Below are positions 33,732 to 45,616 of a stretch of DNA of 64,000 nt, piece after piece (the first letter of the stretch is position 1; each line of letters opens with the position of its first letter). A program made the position numbers and the translations under genes. Under the pieces are notes generated by a model. It had not been told where the DNA came from, ran no database searches, and was given only the letters and a program-made list of their open reading frames with translations. Source of the stretch: Arcuatula senhousia (lineage: Eukaryota > Mollusca > Bivalvia > Mytilida > Mytilidae); the NCBI GenBank assembly GCA_963971305.1, contig OZ020306.1, positions 58,998,686 to 59,062,685 on the forward strand, read 5' to 3'.

Positions 33732-35345
33732 CCCCCGTGCGGGAACCGGGTGTGAAAAGAATAGTCCCGCAGCCGCCCGTGAAGCTTGTCGTAAGAAGCG
33801 ACTAAACGGGTCAACATGTTTGCCGTGTGTTGCGACCTGTGTCGGGGGAGGACGGGATCCTGGTCCACGTATGTGGGCTTTGGCCCTTACTTCTAGACAG
33901 GCGGTCAGATTCGGCTCGGTCTGATCAATCGGCTGGTCACACCGAGCCCTGTAAAGCACCTTCTCGTTTATAGAATTTTTAACTTGATGTCAGTTATGCT
34001 TTACAGAAGGCGGTGGCTCATGGGTCAATCGTGTGGATGTTATTCTGGAGAGTTGTATCGCCGGGTAACCCCCGGCACGATGCTTGTCTCCCTAAAGGAA
34101 TACTCTGTGCGAGTATGCTGTCCTTGTAACCCTGGTGCTTTCAACAGGAGAGCCGTTGTATAACATCGCTCTTGTTGGCGCTCCATGGCGGGCGGGGAGC
34201 AAGGCAGTGGAACTCTCTTCTCTCATCATGGCTTCCCCAAAAAAACAAGCAACAAGTTCTAGTGAAAAGTATAAACGAAATATTTCATGTAGTGATAGTG
34301 ATGATCAGGATGCACCAGCTTCTTCAAAACGTCAAAACACAATGAATGATAGTTGGCCAAAGTTTATTGTACTTTCAAGCAAAGATGCCACTCGTCCTTT
34401 GACAAAGGTTTCGCCCTTTGTCATTGCGAAAACAATTAAGGGTGTTACCGGAGGTGATGTTCCCAAGGTTACGAAACTCCGATCCGGTCACCTCCTAGTA
34501 GAGTGTGCCAAACAACAACAAGCAAAAAACATCTTGACAATTTCATCCATTTTAGAGGTACCAGTTTCCGCTGAAGCTCATCGATCATTGAATCGTTCGC
34601 AGGGTATCATTCGAGATAGAGACCGAAACCTTGCTGATTTATCAGAGCAAGAAATATGCTCTGAACTTTCATCACAAGGTGTCTCACACGTTAAAAGGTT
34701 TACAAAAAAGGAAGACAACAAAATTATTAAATTAAATACATACCTTATTACATTTAATTCCGCAGCTCCACCAAGTTACATTAATCTAGGTCTTTTCAGA
34801 GTGTCCGTAGACATATTTATTCCCAATCCTCTCCGTTGTTTTAAATGCCAACGTTTTGGCCACGGGAAGGCCACCTGCAACGGGAAGGAAAATGTGTAAA
34901 GTGCGCTGAGGAAGGCCACTCGGATTTCAACTGTACGAAAAATCCAAAATGTGTTAACTGCAGTGTTGATCATTTTTCGTCTTCAAAACAATGTCCCACT
35001 CTTCAACGTGAAAAAGAAATCCAAAAACATTAAGCAGAAAAGAACATTACCTACCAAGAAGCTCGTCGTCAAGTCTCTATCTCGAGTGATACAGCACGAT
35101 CCATGTCTTACGCGGAGGCTGCTAAACCCTCTAGGACATATGGTTGGCAAACCATGTCACTTGGCCTGAGGGTGAAATAAAGCCCCGTACTTGCAACACC
35201 AATGGATGGATGTTTGGTGCTGACTGTTTCGTGGATGATATCCCAAAAAGCAATATCAAATACGCGAGGCCTTGGAAGGAATTGTGTGATAATCATCCCC
35301 CACCACGTAAGTCAACAGCAGGTCCAAACACTAGGAACCTATTAT
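33732..35345 (+). mobile_element. LINE 5' region with ORF1 (copy U1)
   Basis: It starts with a GC-rich head (CCCCGTGCGGGAACCGGG, AGTCCCGCAGCCG, CTTGTCGTAAGAAGCGACTA) and a ~500-bp 5' UTR, then ORF1. The same head-UTR-ORF1 order is present inverted at 55762-57608. ORF2 (endonuclease/RT) is absent; sequence similarity to U2 ends near 35300 after CAACAGCAGGTCCAAA. The head resembles the heads of retroposon families A and B. Confidence 0.85.
34228..35033 (+). pseudogene. LINE ORF1 (zinc-knuckle RNA-binding protein), one frameshift
   Basis: The likely start is the ATG at 34228 in CATCATGGC, giving MASPKKQATSSSEKY. Ser-rich and charged N-terminus; then a fold with FIVLSSKDATRPLTKVSPF, TIKGVTGGDVPKVTKLRSG and HRSLNRSQGIIRDRDRNLAD, the RRM-like/pre-knuckle segment of ORF1 proteins in Jockey/CR1-type LINEs. 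Knuckle 1 is CFKCQRFGHGKATC. A one-base deletion at about 34887 makes the frame stop; the next frame carries CVKCAEEGHSDFNC and CVNCSVDHFSSSKQC, then stops at 35031. ORF1 would coat the LINE RNA as a chaperone. Copy U2 has different breaks, so the two were inactivated independently. Confidence 0.85.
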
Positions 35346-35590
35346 TTTTCTGATACGGCCATTTCAGTCCATTTTTTTCTGGTTCAGATTATTTCAGATT
35401 TCAGTCGTTTTTCAGATCAAAATCAACTTTCCCGGTTCAGTCTTGTTCAGTCCCCTGAAGACAAAATCAGACAATATGAATGGGAACTTGTTCAGACTCG
35501 TTCAGTCCATGTCAGATCTGTTCAGTCATTAGGTGAATTTTCTTGTTCAGTCCTGTTCAGTTATCTTTCAGACTTGTCCAGCTTGAATAA
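35346..35590 (+). repeat. TTCAG(TC/AC)-rich irregular repeat cluster
   Basis: Between 35366 and 35575 the pentamer TTCAG occurs more than a dozen times, often as GTTCAGTC or TTTCAG, at irregular 10-30 bp spacing. No ORF is credible. It may be a decayed minisatellite or a splice-acceptor-rich (TTTCAG) sequence. Confidence 0.6.
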
Positions 35591-37400
35591 AAAGTTGGAG
35601 TTATTTCCCTTCGATTAGGAAAGTCAAATTAATTTTATTATGGATGGACAGTAAAACGTGAGTACGAGTTTGATTGAAATCATAGAAATAGAGAAGCTTA
35701 ATACAAAATGTAAATATCTGATTTGTAAGAATCGGAAGCTACATCGCAACACAAATACTTTAAGCTCTAATTTATAATCAGTTATAATTTCATTGTGATG
35801 CAAGTTAATATACAGTTACATTATTGCCGGTAATTTCTGCTTGAAATGAACAAAGCGGCTGTGTATCTTTAAAATTGAAGACAAATCTATATTTACGACG
35901 AATACGCAGTTTTTTTGCGGGTTTGACAGTTAGAATTTCTTTTTTTTCAGCACGAAACATTTGATTTCGCATGGGACCCGATCTTTTTCCCCTACATGCA
36001 ATGCAAGAAAGTTTTGTTAACGTTTATATTGCCAAATTGAAGCCTGAAATTATTTTTTTCCAAGGTGTTGACCAGACAATTTTTAAAAAATCAAAGACTA
36101 GAATTATAAAATTTAATAAAACAAATCCCTTTCCCCCAAACTCAAAAGTTCCGTGCCTTACTCAATAAACATGAGCATTCCGGTAAACCCCATGTCGTTT
36201 TTTTCCCTGTCCAAAGCCAAAGGGGAGTGATACAGCCGTGAATAATTTATTTCCTTGATTAGGTTCAGCAGGTTTTTATTAGAGTTGTATCTCCCCCGCA
36301 TGAAGCTAAATTGCCCATCCTCTATACCCCATGATATCCATGTTAGGAACGAGAGATGCGGTTATTTGGGACGAACTATCCGTCACACTGTATCCCGGAA
36401 TCATAGTAGCAACCGTTACGGTTAGTGTCTATCATCAGGAACCAGTAGTTGAATTTTGGCGGGAGTCTGGAGAAGTAACTTTAAATCAGCAAGTGTTTAT
36501 TCTTTTGGATATGCAATAATATCGGCTATCTAGTGAGTATTTATTAATATATTTATACATAGGATTAGGGTATATTATCGCCTTATCCTACAATGGCGCT
36601 GCGACCAATGAACTAAGCTGGGAAATAGATTTGAAAGTTGGTGGAGACGTGAAGGTCACGCGACATGCTGAAATCGTTGATCTTTCAGTTTTGTGAGGTT
36701 TACACACTGAAATATTTCAGATTACACGGACATTAATTTTGTTATATGATTTATGCAAAGATTATTTTGATTTCTCACATTTCATGGTTGTGGCCTTCAC
36801 CATGTTCACCTACTCCTTGTAATAGACAGTGCTTGATAACTTTTATAACATTTCCTGAAATCAAAGGCGGATCAAGGACTGGCGTACCGGGCGCACAACC
36901 ACCCCCCCCCCGGTTGAACCAAAAAATTTGGTTAGGAACTGTATGAAACAAGAGGTCTCAGAAGGGTTTTTTTCCGTTTGAAAATTTCTGGATCCGCAAC
37001 AGGAATTTACTCATTTATGCAAAGCTTTCCATTGAAGCCTGTTTTAAACCTCTTTGTCAGTCATTTTTGTGACAAAATGAGCACAGAAGAATTTTCAACA
37101 TGGCATAGACCTGAATATTAAACATATTTATACAGTGTAATACAGGTCTATGATTGTTCTAACATGGCCCCATTTGCAAGTCTTTTAGCCAAAAAAGCCT
37201 AAATTGCTATGTTACCCTACCAGTGCTCAATAATCGAACCACAGACCGCCCATTTGAAATATGCAAACTTTTCAAACACTTGTGTTAGAAGTTTTACACT
37301 TCTTTGTTGTAGAAATGGAAAAAATAATCATTCGGACCAACTGCTACCGAGGTTCAGGGGTGCATTAACTACTCTGCCAACAAAATTGTAGAATTTCACA
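35591..37400. other. Gap with no supported gene
   Basis: AT-rich. One strong acceptor-like site (TTTCTTTTTTTTCAG, end 35950) precedes a short frame reading HETFDFAWDPIFFPYMQC and stopping soon after; I cannot name it. A poly-C run lies near 36903. No repeats shared with the rest of the window were noticed. Confidence 0.4.
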
Positions 37401-37412
37401 GTATTTCCATGG

Positions 37413-37897
37413 TAAGTAAGTAAGTGAGTTGGTGTTTTACGCCCGTGCAACGCTATATAGGTTATTTACAGGCGATGAAAAGGATGATAAAATAAACATG
37501 AAATGATGATGATAAATGAATTATGGGGGTGGGGTTGGACACAAAGGACCGGTAAATTTTGAAGAACCACAAGAAAAGGGGAGAGGTGGGTAGGGGCGGA
37601 AAATTTAGCCTATGTGGTGCACTACTTGGCGGTCCACAAAGGGGTCTTTTACGTGCATGAAGCGTGGCACTCTCCACACACGTTGGCCCACTATGGTCGG
37701 CGGTCAGGGTTTCCGTATTATAGACCTGACAACCCCCGCGGACGAGGGCTACCCTATTCAGCAACCTAGGGTACACACTTGGTTGCTCTGTGGGCTGAGC
37801 ACTGACCCGACGTCAGAATCCCAAGACCCTTAGTCGCCTTTTACGACAAGCTAGGCTCTGCTGCGGGCCTATTCGCCACCCGGGCCCCGCATGGGAC
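37413..37897 (-). mobile_element. Full-length family A retroposon (copy A7)
   Basis: A perfect 12-bp TSD, GTATTTCCATGG, flanks it (37401-37412 and 37898-37909), defining a 485-bp insert. On the minus strand it runs from GTCCCATGCGGGGCCCGGG through CTTGTCGTAAAAGGCGACTA, CCGACGTCAGAATC-complement, CACGTAAAAGACCCC and TTTCATCGCCTGTAAATAAC to the (ACTC/ACTT)n tail. TGGCGAATAGG near the head is compatible with a pol III A box; no clear B box is seen. Confidence 0.93.
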
Positions 37898-37909
37898 GTA
37901 TTTCCATGG

Positions 37910-38697
37910 TTAAACAGTGATTGGGATTATTTTTTTTAGATGGGACTATGTCCCCAAGTCATTTCAATTCAATGGGCCATTAATATAAATCTATGGGACA
38001 TTTTTTAATAATAACCTGAAAGTAAAAGAGTTTAATTAATCAAGCCATGATATAAGACCAATATTGTAATAAACATCTATTAACTCATAACTATGTCAAT
38101 GAAAATCAGGTTAGAATCAACTTCATTTGCAGCCTTGTCATTATCACTTTCAGTAGGGGTGATTTGGTTTGTGGGTTTAGCAAAATTAAGGGGTTTTTTT
38201 TTGCTTTGGACCATTTTCAATTTCTTAACTCTATTTCATTTCTTTTAGGTGGCAATATCAATACTGATTCATATTTTCCCGGCTTTGCACTTTTTAAAAG
38301 ATGTTCCCAGGTTTCTTTCAATTTTAGTAGTTTTTGGCTCATTTTGTGAAAGGCAAAAAATGCAGAGAAAGTCTAATATTTACACCTGCGTTTCATTCCC
38401 CGACTCAAAGCATACCCCCAAAAAGTTGTAAAAACTTCGTGACGAAAAAAAGGATACCAGCTCAATTAAACTTTTTAAAAAATCCCCCCGATGTCGTAAT
38501 TATCTAGGGGGAGTTAGGAAATTACCCAAGCTTACACGGAAATGCAATGTGTGGCCATGGTGCGGTACACAAGACACTCAATGCACCATTTTGAAGGGTG
38601 ATGTGTGTATGCCGCATGGCACATGGTAATCCCAATCACTGGTTAAATTTTATGGACGTCTATTGTACGAACACATAGAGCTTTTTCTTGTGCTTTT
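37910..38697. other. Gap with no supported gene
   Basis: AT-rich sequence. ATTGGGATTATT and its near complement GTAATCCCAATCACTGGTTAAA around 37918-37930 and 38626-38648 suggest inverted ends (AACAGTGATTGGGATTA against TAATCCCAATCACTGGTT), so 37912-38650 may be a ~740-bp MITE-like element. No ORF is supported. Confidence 0.45.
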
Positions 38698-41600
38698 TAG
38701 CTCACCTGACCCGAAGGGTCAAGTGAGCTATTGTCATCGCCATCCGTCCGTCGTCTGTCGTCCGTCCGTTACTTTTTCAAAAATCTTCTTCTCTGAAACC
38801 ACTGAATGGAAGTTTTCAAAACTTGGTCCAAGTATTAATTAGGGCATGATGTTTAAAAATTGTGTTCGGCTTTATGATTTGATAACAAACATGGCCGCTG
38901 TTACAAAAAATAGAACATAGGGTAAAATCACATTCAAAGACTTATAACTTGAAAACTAGAACAGATAGAAAAAATCTGAAGGATCTTGGGCTCTTCAGAA
39001 TCAAAAGCTCTACAAAAGTCTCCATTGGGTCGAAGTTGTCAGATGACCCCTAATAGGGGTTATGGCCCTTTTAAGGTCAAAAATAGCGTTTTTTCATGTT
39101 TTTGTCCGATAGAATGAAAACTATTGCAGATAGAGAAAAGCTGTTGCCTGCTAAAATGTTCAGCTCATCAAGCTCTACAAAAGTCTCCATTGGGTCGAAG
39201 TTGTCAGATGACCCCTAATTGGGGTTATGGCCCTTTTAAGGTCAAAAATAGCGTTTTTTTCATGTTTTTGCCCTATAGAATGAAAATTATTGCAGATAGA
39301 GAAAAGCTGTTGCCTGCTAAAATGTTCAGCTCATTAAGCTCTACAAAAGTCTCTATTGGGTCGAAGTTGTTAGATGACCCCTAATTGGGGTTATGGCCCT
39401 TTTAAGGTCAAAAATAGCGTTTTTTCATTTTTTGCCCTATAGAATGAAAACTATTGCAGATAGAGAAAAGCTGTTGCCTGCTAAAATGTTCAGCTCATTA
39501 AGCTCTACAAAAGTCTCCATTGGGTCGAAGGTGTTAGATGACCCCTAATTGGGGTTATGGCCCTTTTAAGGTCAAAAATAGCGTTTTTTTCATTTTTTTG
39601 CCCTATAGAATGAAAACTATTGCAGATAGAGAAAAGCTGTTGCCTGCTAAAATGTTCAGCTCATCAAGCTCTACACAAGTCTCCATTGGGTCCAAGTTGT
39701 CAGATGACCCCTAATTGGGGTTATGGCCCTTTTAAGGTCAAAAATTGCGTTTTTTCATGTTTTTGCCCTATAAAATGAAAATTATTGCAGATAGAGAAAA
39801 GCTGTTGCCTGCTAAAATGTTCAGCTCATTAAGCTCTACAAAAGTCTCCATTGGGTCGAAGGTGTTAGATGACCCCTAATTGGGGTTATGGCCCTTTTAA
39901 GGTCAAAAATAGCGTTTTTTTCATTTTTTTGCCCTATAGAATGAAAACTATTGCAGATAGAGAAAAGCTGTTGCCTGCTAAAATGTTCAGCTCATTAAGC
40001 TCTACAAAAGTTTCCATTGGGTCCAAGTTGTCAGATGACCCCTAATAGGGGTTATGGCCCTTTTAAGGTCAAAAATAGCGTTTTTTCATGTTTTTGCCCT
40101 ATAGAATGAAAACTATTGCAGATAGAGAAAAGCTGTTGCCTGCTAAAATGTTCAGCTCATCAAGCTCTACAAAAGTCTCCATTGGGTCGAAGGTGTTAGA
40201 TGACCCCTAATTGGGGTTATGGCCCTTTTAAGGTCAAAAATAGCGTTTTTTTCATTTTTTTGCCCTATAGAATGAAAACTATTGCAGATAGAGAAAAGCT
40301 GTTGCCTGCTAAAATGTTCAGCTCATCAAGCTCTACACAAGTCTCCATTGGGTCGAAGTTGTCAGATGACCCCTAATTGGGGTTATGGCCCTTTTAAGGT
40401 CAAAAATTGCGTTTTTTCATGTTTTTGCCCTATAAAATGAAAATTATTGCAGATAGAGAAAAGCTGTTGCCTGCTAAAATGTTCAGCTCATTAAGCTCTA
40501 CAAAAGTCTCCATTGGGTCGAAGGTGTTAGATGACCCCTAATTGGGGTTATGGCCCTTTTAAGGTCAAAAATAGCGTTTTTTTCATTTTTTTGCCCTATA
40601 GAATGAAAACTATTGCAGATAGAGAAAAGCTGTTGCCTGCTAAAATGTTCAGCTCATTAAGCTCTACAAAAGTTTCCATTGGGTCCAAGTTGTCAGATGA
40701 CCCCTAATAGGGGTTATGGCCCTTTTAAGGTCAAAAATAGCGTTTTTTTCATGTTTTTGCCCTATAGAATGAAAACTATTGCAGATAGAGAAAAGCTGTT
40801 GCCTGCTAAAATGTTCAGCTCATTAAGCTCTACAAAAGTCTCCATTGGGTCGAAGTTGTTAGATGACCCCTAATTGGGGTTATGGCCCTTTTAAGGTCAA
40901 AAATAGCGTTTTTTCATTTTTTGCCCTATAGAATGAAAACTATTGCAGATAGAGAAAAGCTGTTGCCTGCTAAAATGTTCAGCTCATTAAGCTCTACAAA
41001 AGTCTCCATTGGGTCGAAGGTGTTAGATGACCCCTAATTGGGGTTATGGCCCTTTTAAGGTCAAAAATAGCGTTTTTTTCATTTTTTTGCCCTATAGAAT
41101 GAAAACTATTGCAGATAGAGAAAAGCTGTTGCCTGCTAAAATGTTCAGCTCATCAAGCTCTACACAAGTCTCCATTGGGTCGAAGTTGTCAGATGACCCC
41201 TAATTGGGGTTATGGCCCTTTTAAGGTCAAAAATTGCGTTTTTTCATGTTTTTGCCCTATAAAATGAAAATTATTGCAGATAGAGAAAAGCTGTTGCCTG
41301 CTAAAATGTTCAGCTCATTAAGCTCTACAAAAGTCTCCATTGGGTCGAAGGTGTTAGATGACCCCTAATTGGGGTTATGGCCCTTTTAAGGTCAAAAATA
41401 GCGTTTTTTTCATTTTTTTGCCCTATAGAATGAAAACTATTGCAGATAGAGAAAAGCTGTTGCCTGCTAAAATGTTCAGCTCATTAAGCTCTACAAAAGT
41501 TTCCATTGGGTCCAAGTTGTCAGATGACCCCTAATAGGGGTTATGGCCCTTTTAAGGTCAAAAATAGCGTTTTTTCATGTTTTTGCCCTATAGAATGAAA

Positions 41601-43190
41601 ACTATTGCAGATAGAGAAAAGCTGTTGCCTGCTAAAATGTTCAGCTCATCAAGCTCTACAAAAGTCTCCATTGGGTCGAAGTTGTCAGATGACCCCTAAT
41701 TGGGGTTATGGCCCTTTTAAGGTCAGAAATAGCGTTTTTTCATGTTTTTGCCCTGTAGAATGAAAATTATTGCAGATAGAGAAAAGCTGTTGCCTGCTAA
41801 AATGTTCAGCTCATTAAGCTCTACAAAAGTCTCCATTGGGTCGAAGTTGTTAGATGACCCCTAATTGGGGTTATGGCCCTTTTAAGGTCAAAAATAGCGT
41901 TTTTTTCATTTTTTGCCCTATAGAATGAAAACTATTGCAGATAGAGAAAAGCTGTTGCCTGCTAAAATGTTCAGCTCATTAAGCTCTACAAAAGTTTCTA
42001 TTGGGTCGAAGTTGTCAGATGACCCCTAATTGGGGTTATGGCCCTTTTAAGGTCAAAAATAGCGTTTTTTCATGTTTTTGCCCTGTAAAATGAAAATTAT
42101 TGCAGATAGAGAAAAGCTGTTGCCTGCTAAAATGTTCAGCTCATTAAGCTCTACAAAAGTCTCCATTGGGTCGAAGTTGTTAGATGACCCCTAATTGGGG
42201 TTATGGACCTTTTAAGGTCAAAAATAGCGTTTTTTTCATTTTTTGCCCTATAGAATGAAAACTATTGCAGATAGAGAAAAGCTGTTGCCTGCTAAAATGT
42301 TCAGCTCATTAAGCTCTACAAAAGTTTCCATTGGGTCCAAGTTGTCAGATGACCCCTAATAGGGGTTATGGCCCTTTTAAGATCAAAAATAGCGTTTTTT
42401 CATGTTTTTGCCCTATAGAATGAAAACTATTGCAGATAGAGAAAAGCTGTTGCCTGCTAAAATGTTCAGCTCATCAAGCTCTACAAAAGTCTCCATTGGG
42501 TCGAAGTTGTCAGATGACCCCTTATTGGGGTTATGGCCCTTTTAAGGTCAAAAATAGCGTTTTTTCATGTTTTTGCCCTATAGAATGAAAATTATTGCAG
42601 ATAGAGAAAAGCTGTTGCCTGCTGAAATGTTCAGCTCATCAAGCTCTACAAAAGTCTCCATTGGGTCGAAGTTGTTAGATGACCCCTAATTGGGGTTATG
42701 GCCCTTTTAAGGTCAAAAATAGCGTTTTTTTCATTTTTTTGCCCTATAGAATGAAAACTATTGCAGATAGAGAAAAGCTGTTGCCTGCTAAAATGTTCAG
42801 CTCATTAAGCTCTACAAAAGTTTCCATTGGGTCCAAGTTGTCAGATGACCCCTAATGGCCCTTTTAAGGTCAAAAATAGCGTTTTTTCATGTTTTTGCCC
42901 TATAGAATGAAAACTATTGCAGATAGAGAAAAGCTGTTGCCTGCTAAAATGTTCAGCTCATCAAGCTCTACAAAAGTCTCCATTGGGTCGAAGTTGTCAG
43001 ATGACCCCTAATTGGGGTTATGGCCCTTATAAGGTCAAAAATAGCGTTTTTCATGTTTTTGCCCTATAGAACGAAAACTATTGCAGATAGAGAAAAGCTG
43101 TTGCCTGCTAAAATGTTCAGCTCATTAAGCTCTACAAAAGTCTCCATTCGGTCCAAGTTGTCTGATGACCCCTAATAGGGGTTATGGCCT
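38698..43190 (+). repeat. Hairpin-led tandem array, ~165-bp unit, about 25 copies
   Basis: A 33-bp hairpin opens it (TAGCTCACCTGACCC, loop GAA, GGGTCAAGTGAGCTA; one mismatch). A leader with CCGTCCGTCGTCTGTCGTCC follows, then from about 38990 a tandem array. The anchor ATTGCAGATAGAGAAAAGCTG recurs every 164-166 bp to about 43100. Units differ at few sites; GGGTCCAAGTTGTCAGATGA variants recur 660-830 bp apart, indicating higher-order units of four to five monomers. The array breaks off after GGGGTTATGGCC near 43190. Its open frames are chance. Single diverged leaders occur at 14.5 and 17.8 kb, so the array seems to have expanded inside an interspersed element. Confidence 0.9.
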
Positions 43191-43199
43191 ATGGTTAGG

Positions 43200-43989
43200 A
43201 GTGTTGGGACCGCATTTTAGCTCCGCCTAATCAAAGATGTCAAAGGAGCTACATTATTGTAGCTAATGTATTCCCAACTAAAGAAACAAAAAATATTGCA
43301 ATAATGTCAAAAATGTTTGATTAAAACCAAATTATCAAGCACTGGTAGTTATCGATCTACTAACCCATAACCTATAGTAGATCATAGTATACAGGATCTA
43401 GGCCAACACTCATTAAAAAAGTTCGTGCAGCAACACACACAACATATATAGTGCTTATATTATACACTCAAACAGCTGTTAATCATGTTAATTGTCTCTA
43501 GCCTATGAAGTGTTATGTTATATGCCATAACAATATTTAGAAATGTTCAATTGAATACAAATCTTGTAGAAGATGAATTACACTTTTTTACCGTATGTAC
43601 ATGTAACATCTATGAAAATGAACGTAAAGATTTATTTGCTTTAATATAAAAATTTTGAAAATCTCTCAAACAAAAATAAATTTATTTGGCTCATGTCAGC
43701 AGAAGATGAAGATTCAATAAAACTATTACTTTAAATAACATTAACCTTTCATTATCTGACATTAATTTAGGATCAGTGTGTTTCCTCAAGAAATATGTCA
43801 TGGGGCTAACAAAAATTGTTGTTTGTTTCTTTCTATTTCCCCTTTAGTTTAAATACCTTATTTAATTAACACAATTGTTTTATTATATCATTTTCATTAC
43901 TATTGTGATTATTCTTTAATTATAATTTTCACAATCATACAAATGTTTAAAGTTTACTTATTTCGCTTACATTTAACTTTGTTTTAATG
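43200..43989. other. AT-rich gap
   Basis: No gene. TCAAAGATGTCAAAGGAGCTAC (near 43223) recurs at about 63489, so part of this is an interspersed repeat. Confidence 0.5.
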
Positions 43990-43991
43990 TA

Positions 43992-44478
43992 CAGTTGTTG
44001 GACAAAAATGAGTTCCCACTGCAAAAAAGTCCCTATATATTCAACTAAAAACAGAAATTTTCCACAAATTATTGTGGCAAAAGTAATGGACTTACTTCGA
44101 TAAAATAAATTGCGAAAAATGCAGAAATATCTGAAAATTAATTATTTATTTTGCGGGTAATTTACTATATTTTGTTTTCTGAAAGCAACCGGTATAAAAC
44201 AAATACTATTTTTGGTGGTTTTATTTCAGTTATGTTAATATAGCAAATTTCGAAGTTCTTTTTTATTTTGTGTTTACCTCGTGAGATATAAACGATGACT
44301 GTAGATACAAATGTGACCAAATAAACAATTAAAAATCAAAGGAATCTACATCTTATGCAATTTATTTCATCAAAATCAGTCCAATACTTTGGTGACAATA
44401 ATTTTTTGAAAAATTACGATTTTAGTTGAATATATAAGGACTTTTTTGCAGTGGGAACTCATTTTTGTCCAATGACTG
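43992..44478. mobile_element. Mariner-type MITE, 487 bp
   Basis: The left end CAGTTGTTGGACAAAAATGA and the right end in reverse (CAGTCATTGGACAAAAATGA) are inverted repeats that stay matched for about 58 bp with very few differences, through GTTCCCACTGCAAAAAAGTC. TA flanks both ends (43990-43991 and 44479-44480). CAGT with TGGACAAAA is typical of Tc1/mariner termini. The interior is AT-rich without transposase. Confidence 0.92.
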
Positions 44479-44709
44479 TACATATTTAAATTTATATTTA
44501 ACATGATTTGTGATTATATGCTCAATATTGGGCGCAATGATTTGCTAATAAAAATCTTGTATCTTGTATACAAGACAAAGATGAGTATAAACTATAATTA
44601 GACACAATGTACATGTACACATGTATACACACTCAGAAAAATTCACAGTGTGTGTTAAGGATGTATTCTTCTGATGTTTCAGTCTCCTTGAAATCTCGTT
44701 TGTGAATAG

Positions 44710-45001
44710 TTTTTATACGACCGCAAATTTTTTGCAATCCTATAATGTTATGGCAATGTCGTCGTTGTTGTCGTTGTCGTTGTCTGTGGACACTTTGGTT
44801 TCCGTGCGATAACTTGAGTAAATGTTATGAAATTTTGATATGATGTTTAGTACAGCTAAAAGAAGGTTGGTATTGTATTTGGGGATTGTGGCCCATACCG
44901 TTTAAAAAAAAAGGCCAAAAAGGGCTAAAACGGGTGTCTTGACAAAACTGTTGTAGAATGTATATTATTCATTCTTTTTTTATTGAATTCATCATTAAAT
45001 T
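44710..45001 (+). mobile_element. ATACGACC-family element (copy E2), truncated
   Basis: It starts TTTTTATACGACCGCAAATT and continues GTCGTCGTTGTTGTCGTTG, GGTTGGTATTGTATTTGGGG, ending at TTCATCATTAAATTTTGC where family B sequence begins. It is the first ~290 bp of the family. Confidence 0.85.
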
Positions 45002-45002
45002 T

Positions 45003-45226
45003 TGCACCACTATGGTTTGCGGTCAGGTTTTCCGCATTATAGCCTGACGACCCCGCATCTCTCGATGTCAGGGCTGTCCCATTCAACCACCTGGGGCACA
45101 CATCCAAGTTGCTTAGTGGGCAAAGCGGCCTGACCCGATGTCAGGTTTCTGAGCGCTCTTTAGTGGACTTTTACCGACAAGCTTAGCGCTGCTGCGGGCC
45201 TATTCGCCAACCGGAACCCGCACTGG
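45003..45226 (-). mobile_element. Family B retroposon fragment (copy B2)
   Basis: It matches the head half of family B: GCACCACTATGGTTTGCGGT, CATCTCTCGATGTCAGGGCT, GGTTTCTGAGCGCTCTTTAG, CAAGCTTAGCGCTGCTGCGG, ending near CCGGAACCCGCACTGG. The tail half is missing. It directly abuts E2. Confidence 0.9.
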
Positions 45227-45334
45227 TGTACAAACGATCTCCTATTTTAAGGTGGTGTCCATATATCATATATGAATTAAATTTCTATACACATCTGTAC
45301 ATAACCTATGAAAGAATTTCGACACATTTGATTA

Positions 45335-45613
45335 GGCACCGACCATTTGATTTTCTGGGGGGACTGGGATTTAAAAAAAAATATTCTGGCTCTGATTTTT
45401 GGCCAAAAAAATAGTCTGGCCAGCTTATAGGTCGAAAAAAATAATCTGTCCCTCATTTTGCGCATTAGAAAACAAGAGATTTTCAGAACAAAATTTTCTA
45501 GCATTGAGTGTATGGGAAAAAAAATAAGCTGGCCTGCGCAGCGGTCGAAAAAAAAATCCGGCTCGGGTGAAAATCCCAGTCTCCCCCTCCCCGAAAATCA
45601 AATGGTCGTTGCC
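45335..45613. mobile_element. PIF/Harbinger-type MITE, 279 bp
   Basis: The ends GGCACCGACCATTTGATTTT and (reverse of right) GGCAACGACCATTTGATTTT are inverted, with related GGGG and GACTGGG blocks inside. TTA flanks both sides (45332-45334 and 45614-45616), the 3-bp TWA target of this superfamily. The middle has A-rich runs following GGTCGAAAAAAA and SINE-like CTGGCCxGC pieces. It could be mobilised by a Harbinger transposase, but its ends differ from the 16.9-27.8 kb element. Confidence 0.88.
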
Positions 45614-45616
45614 TTA

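Noticed and set aside
35951..36040. Last exon of an ITPA-like pyrophosphatase (FDFAWDPIFFP)
   Set aside because: The match to an FxxDPxF-type motif is too short, and no companion exon was found.
38698..38730. Bacterial-type terminator or CRISPR repeat
   Set aside because: The context is animal DNA; the hairpin belongs to an interspersed repeat and no spacer structure exists.
39124..40873. Open frames in the 165-bp array
   Set aside because: They follow the repeat phase and end at unit differences; they reflect absence of stops in one frame of the repeat.
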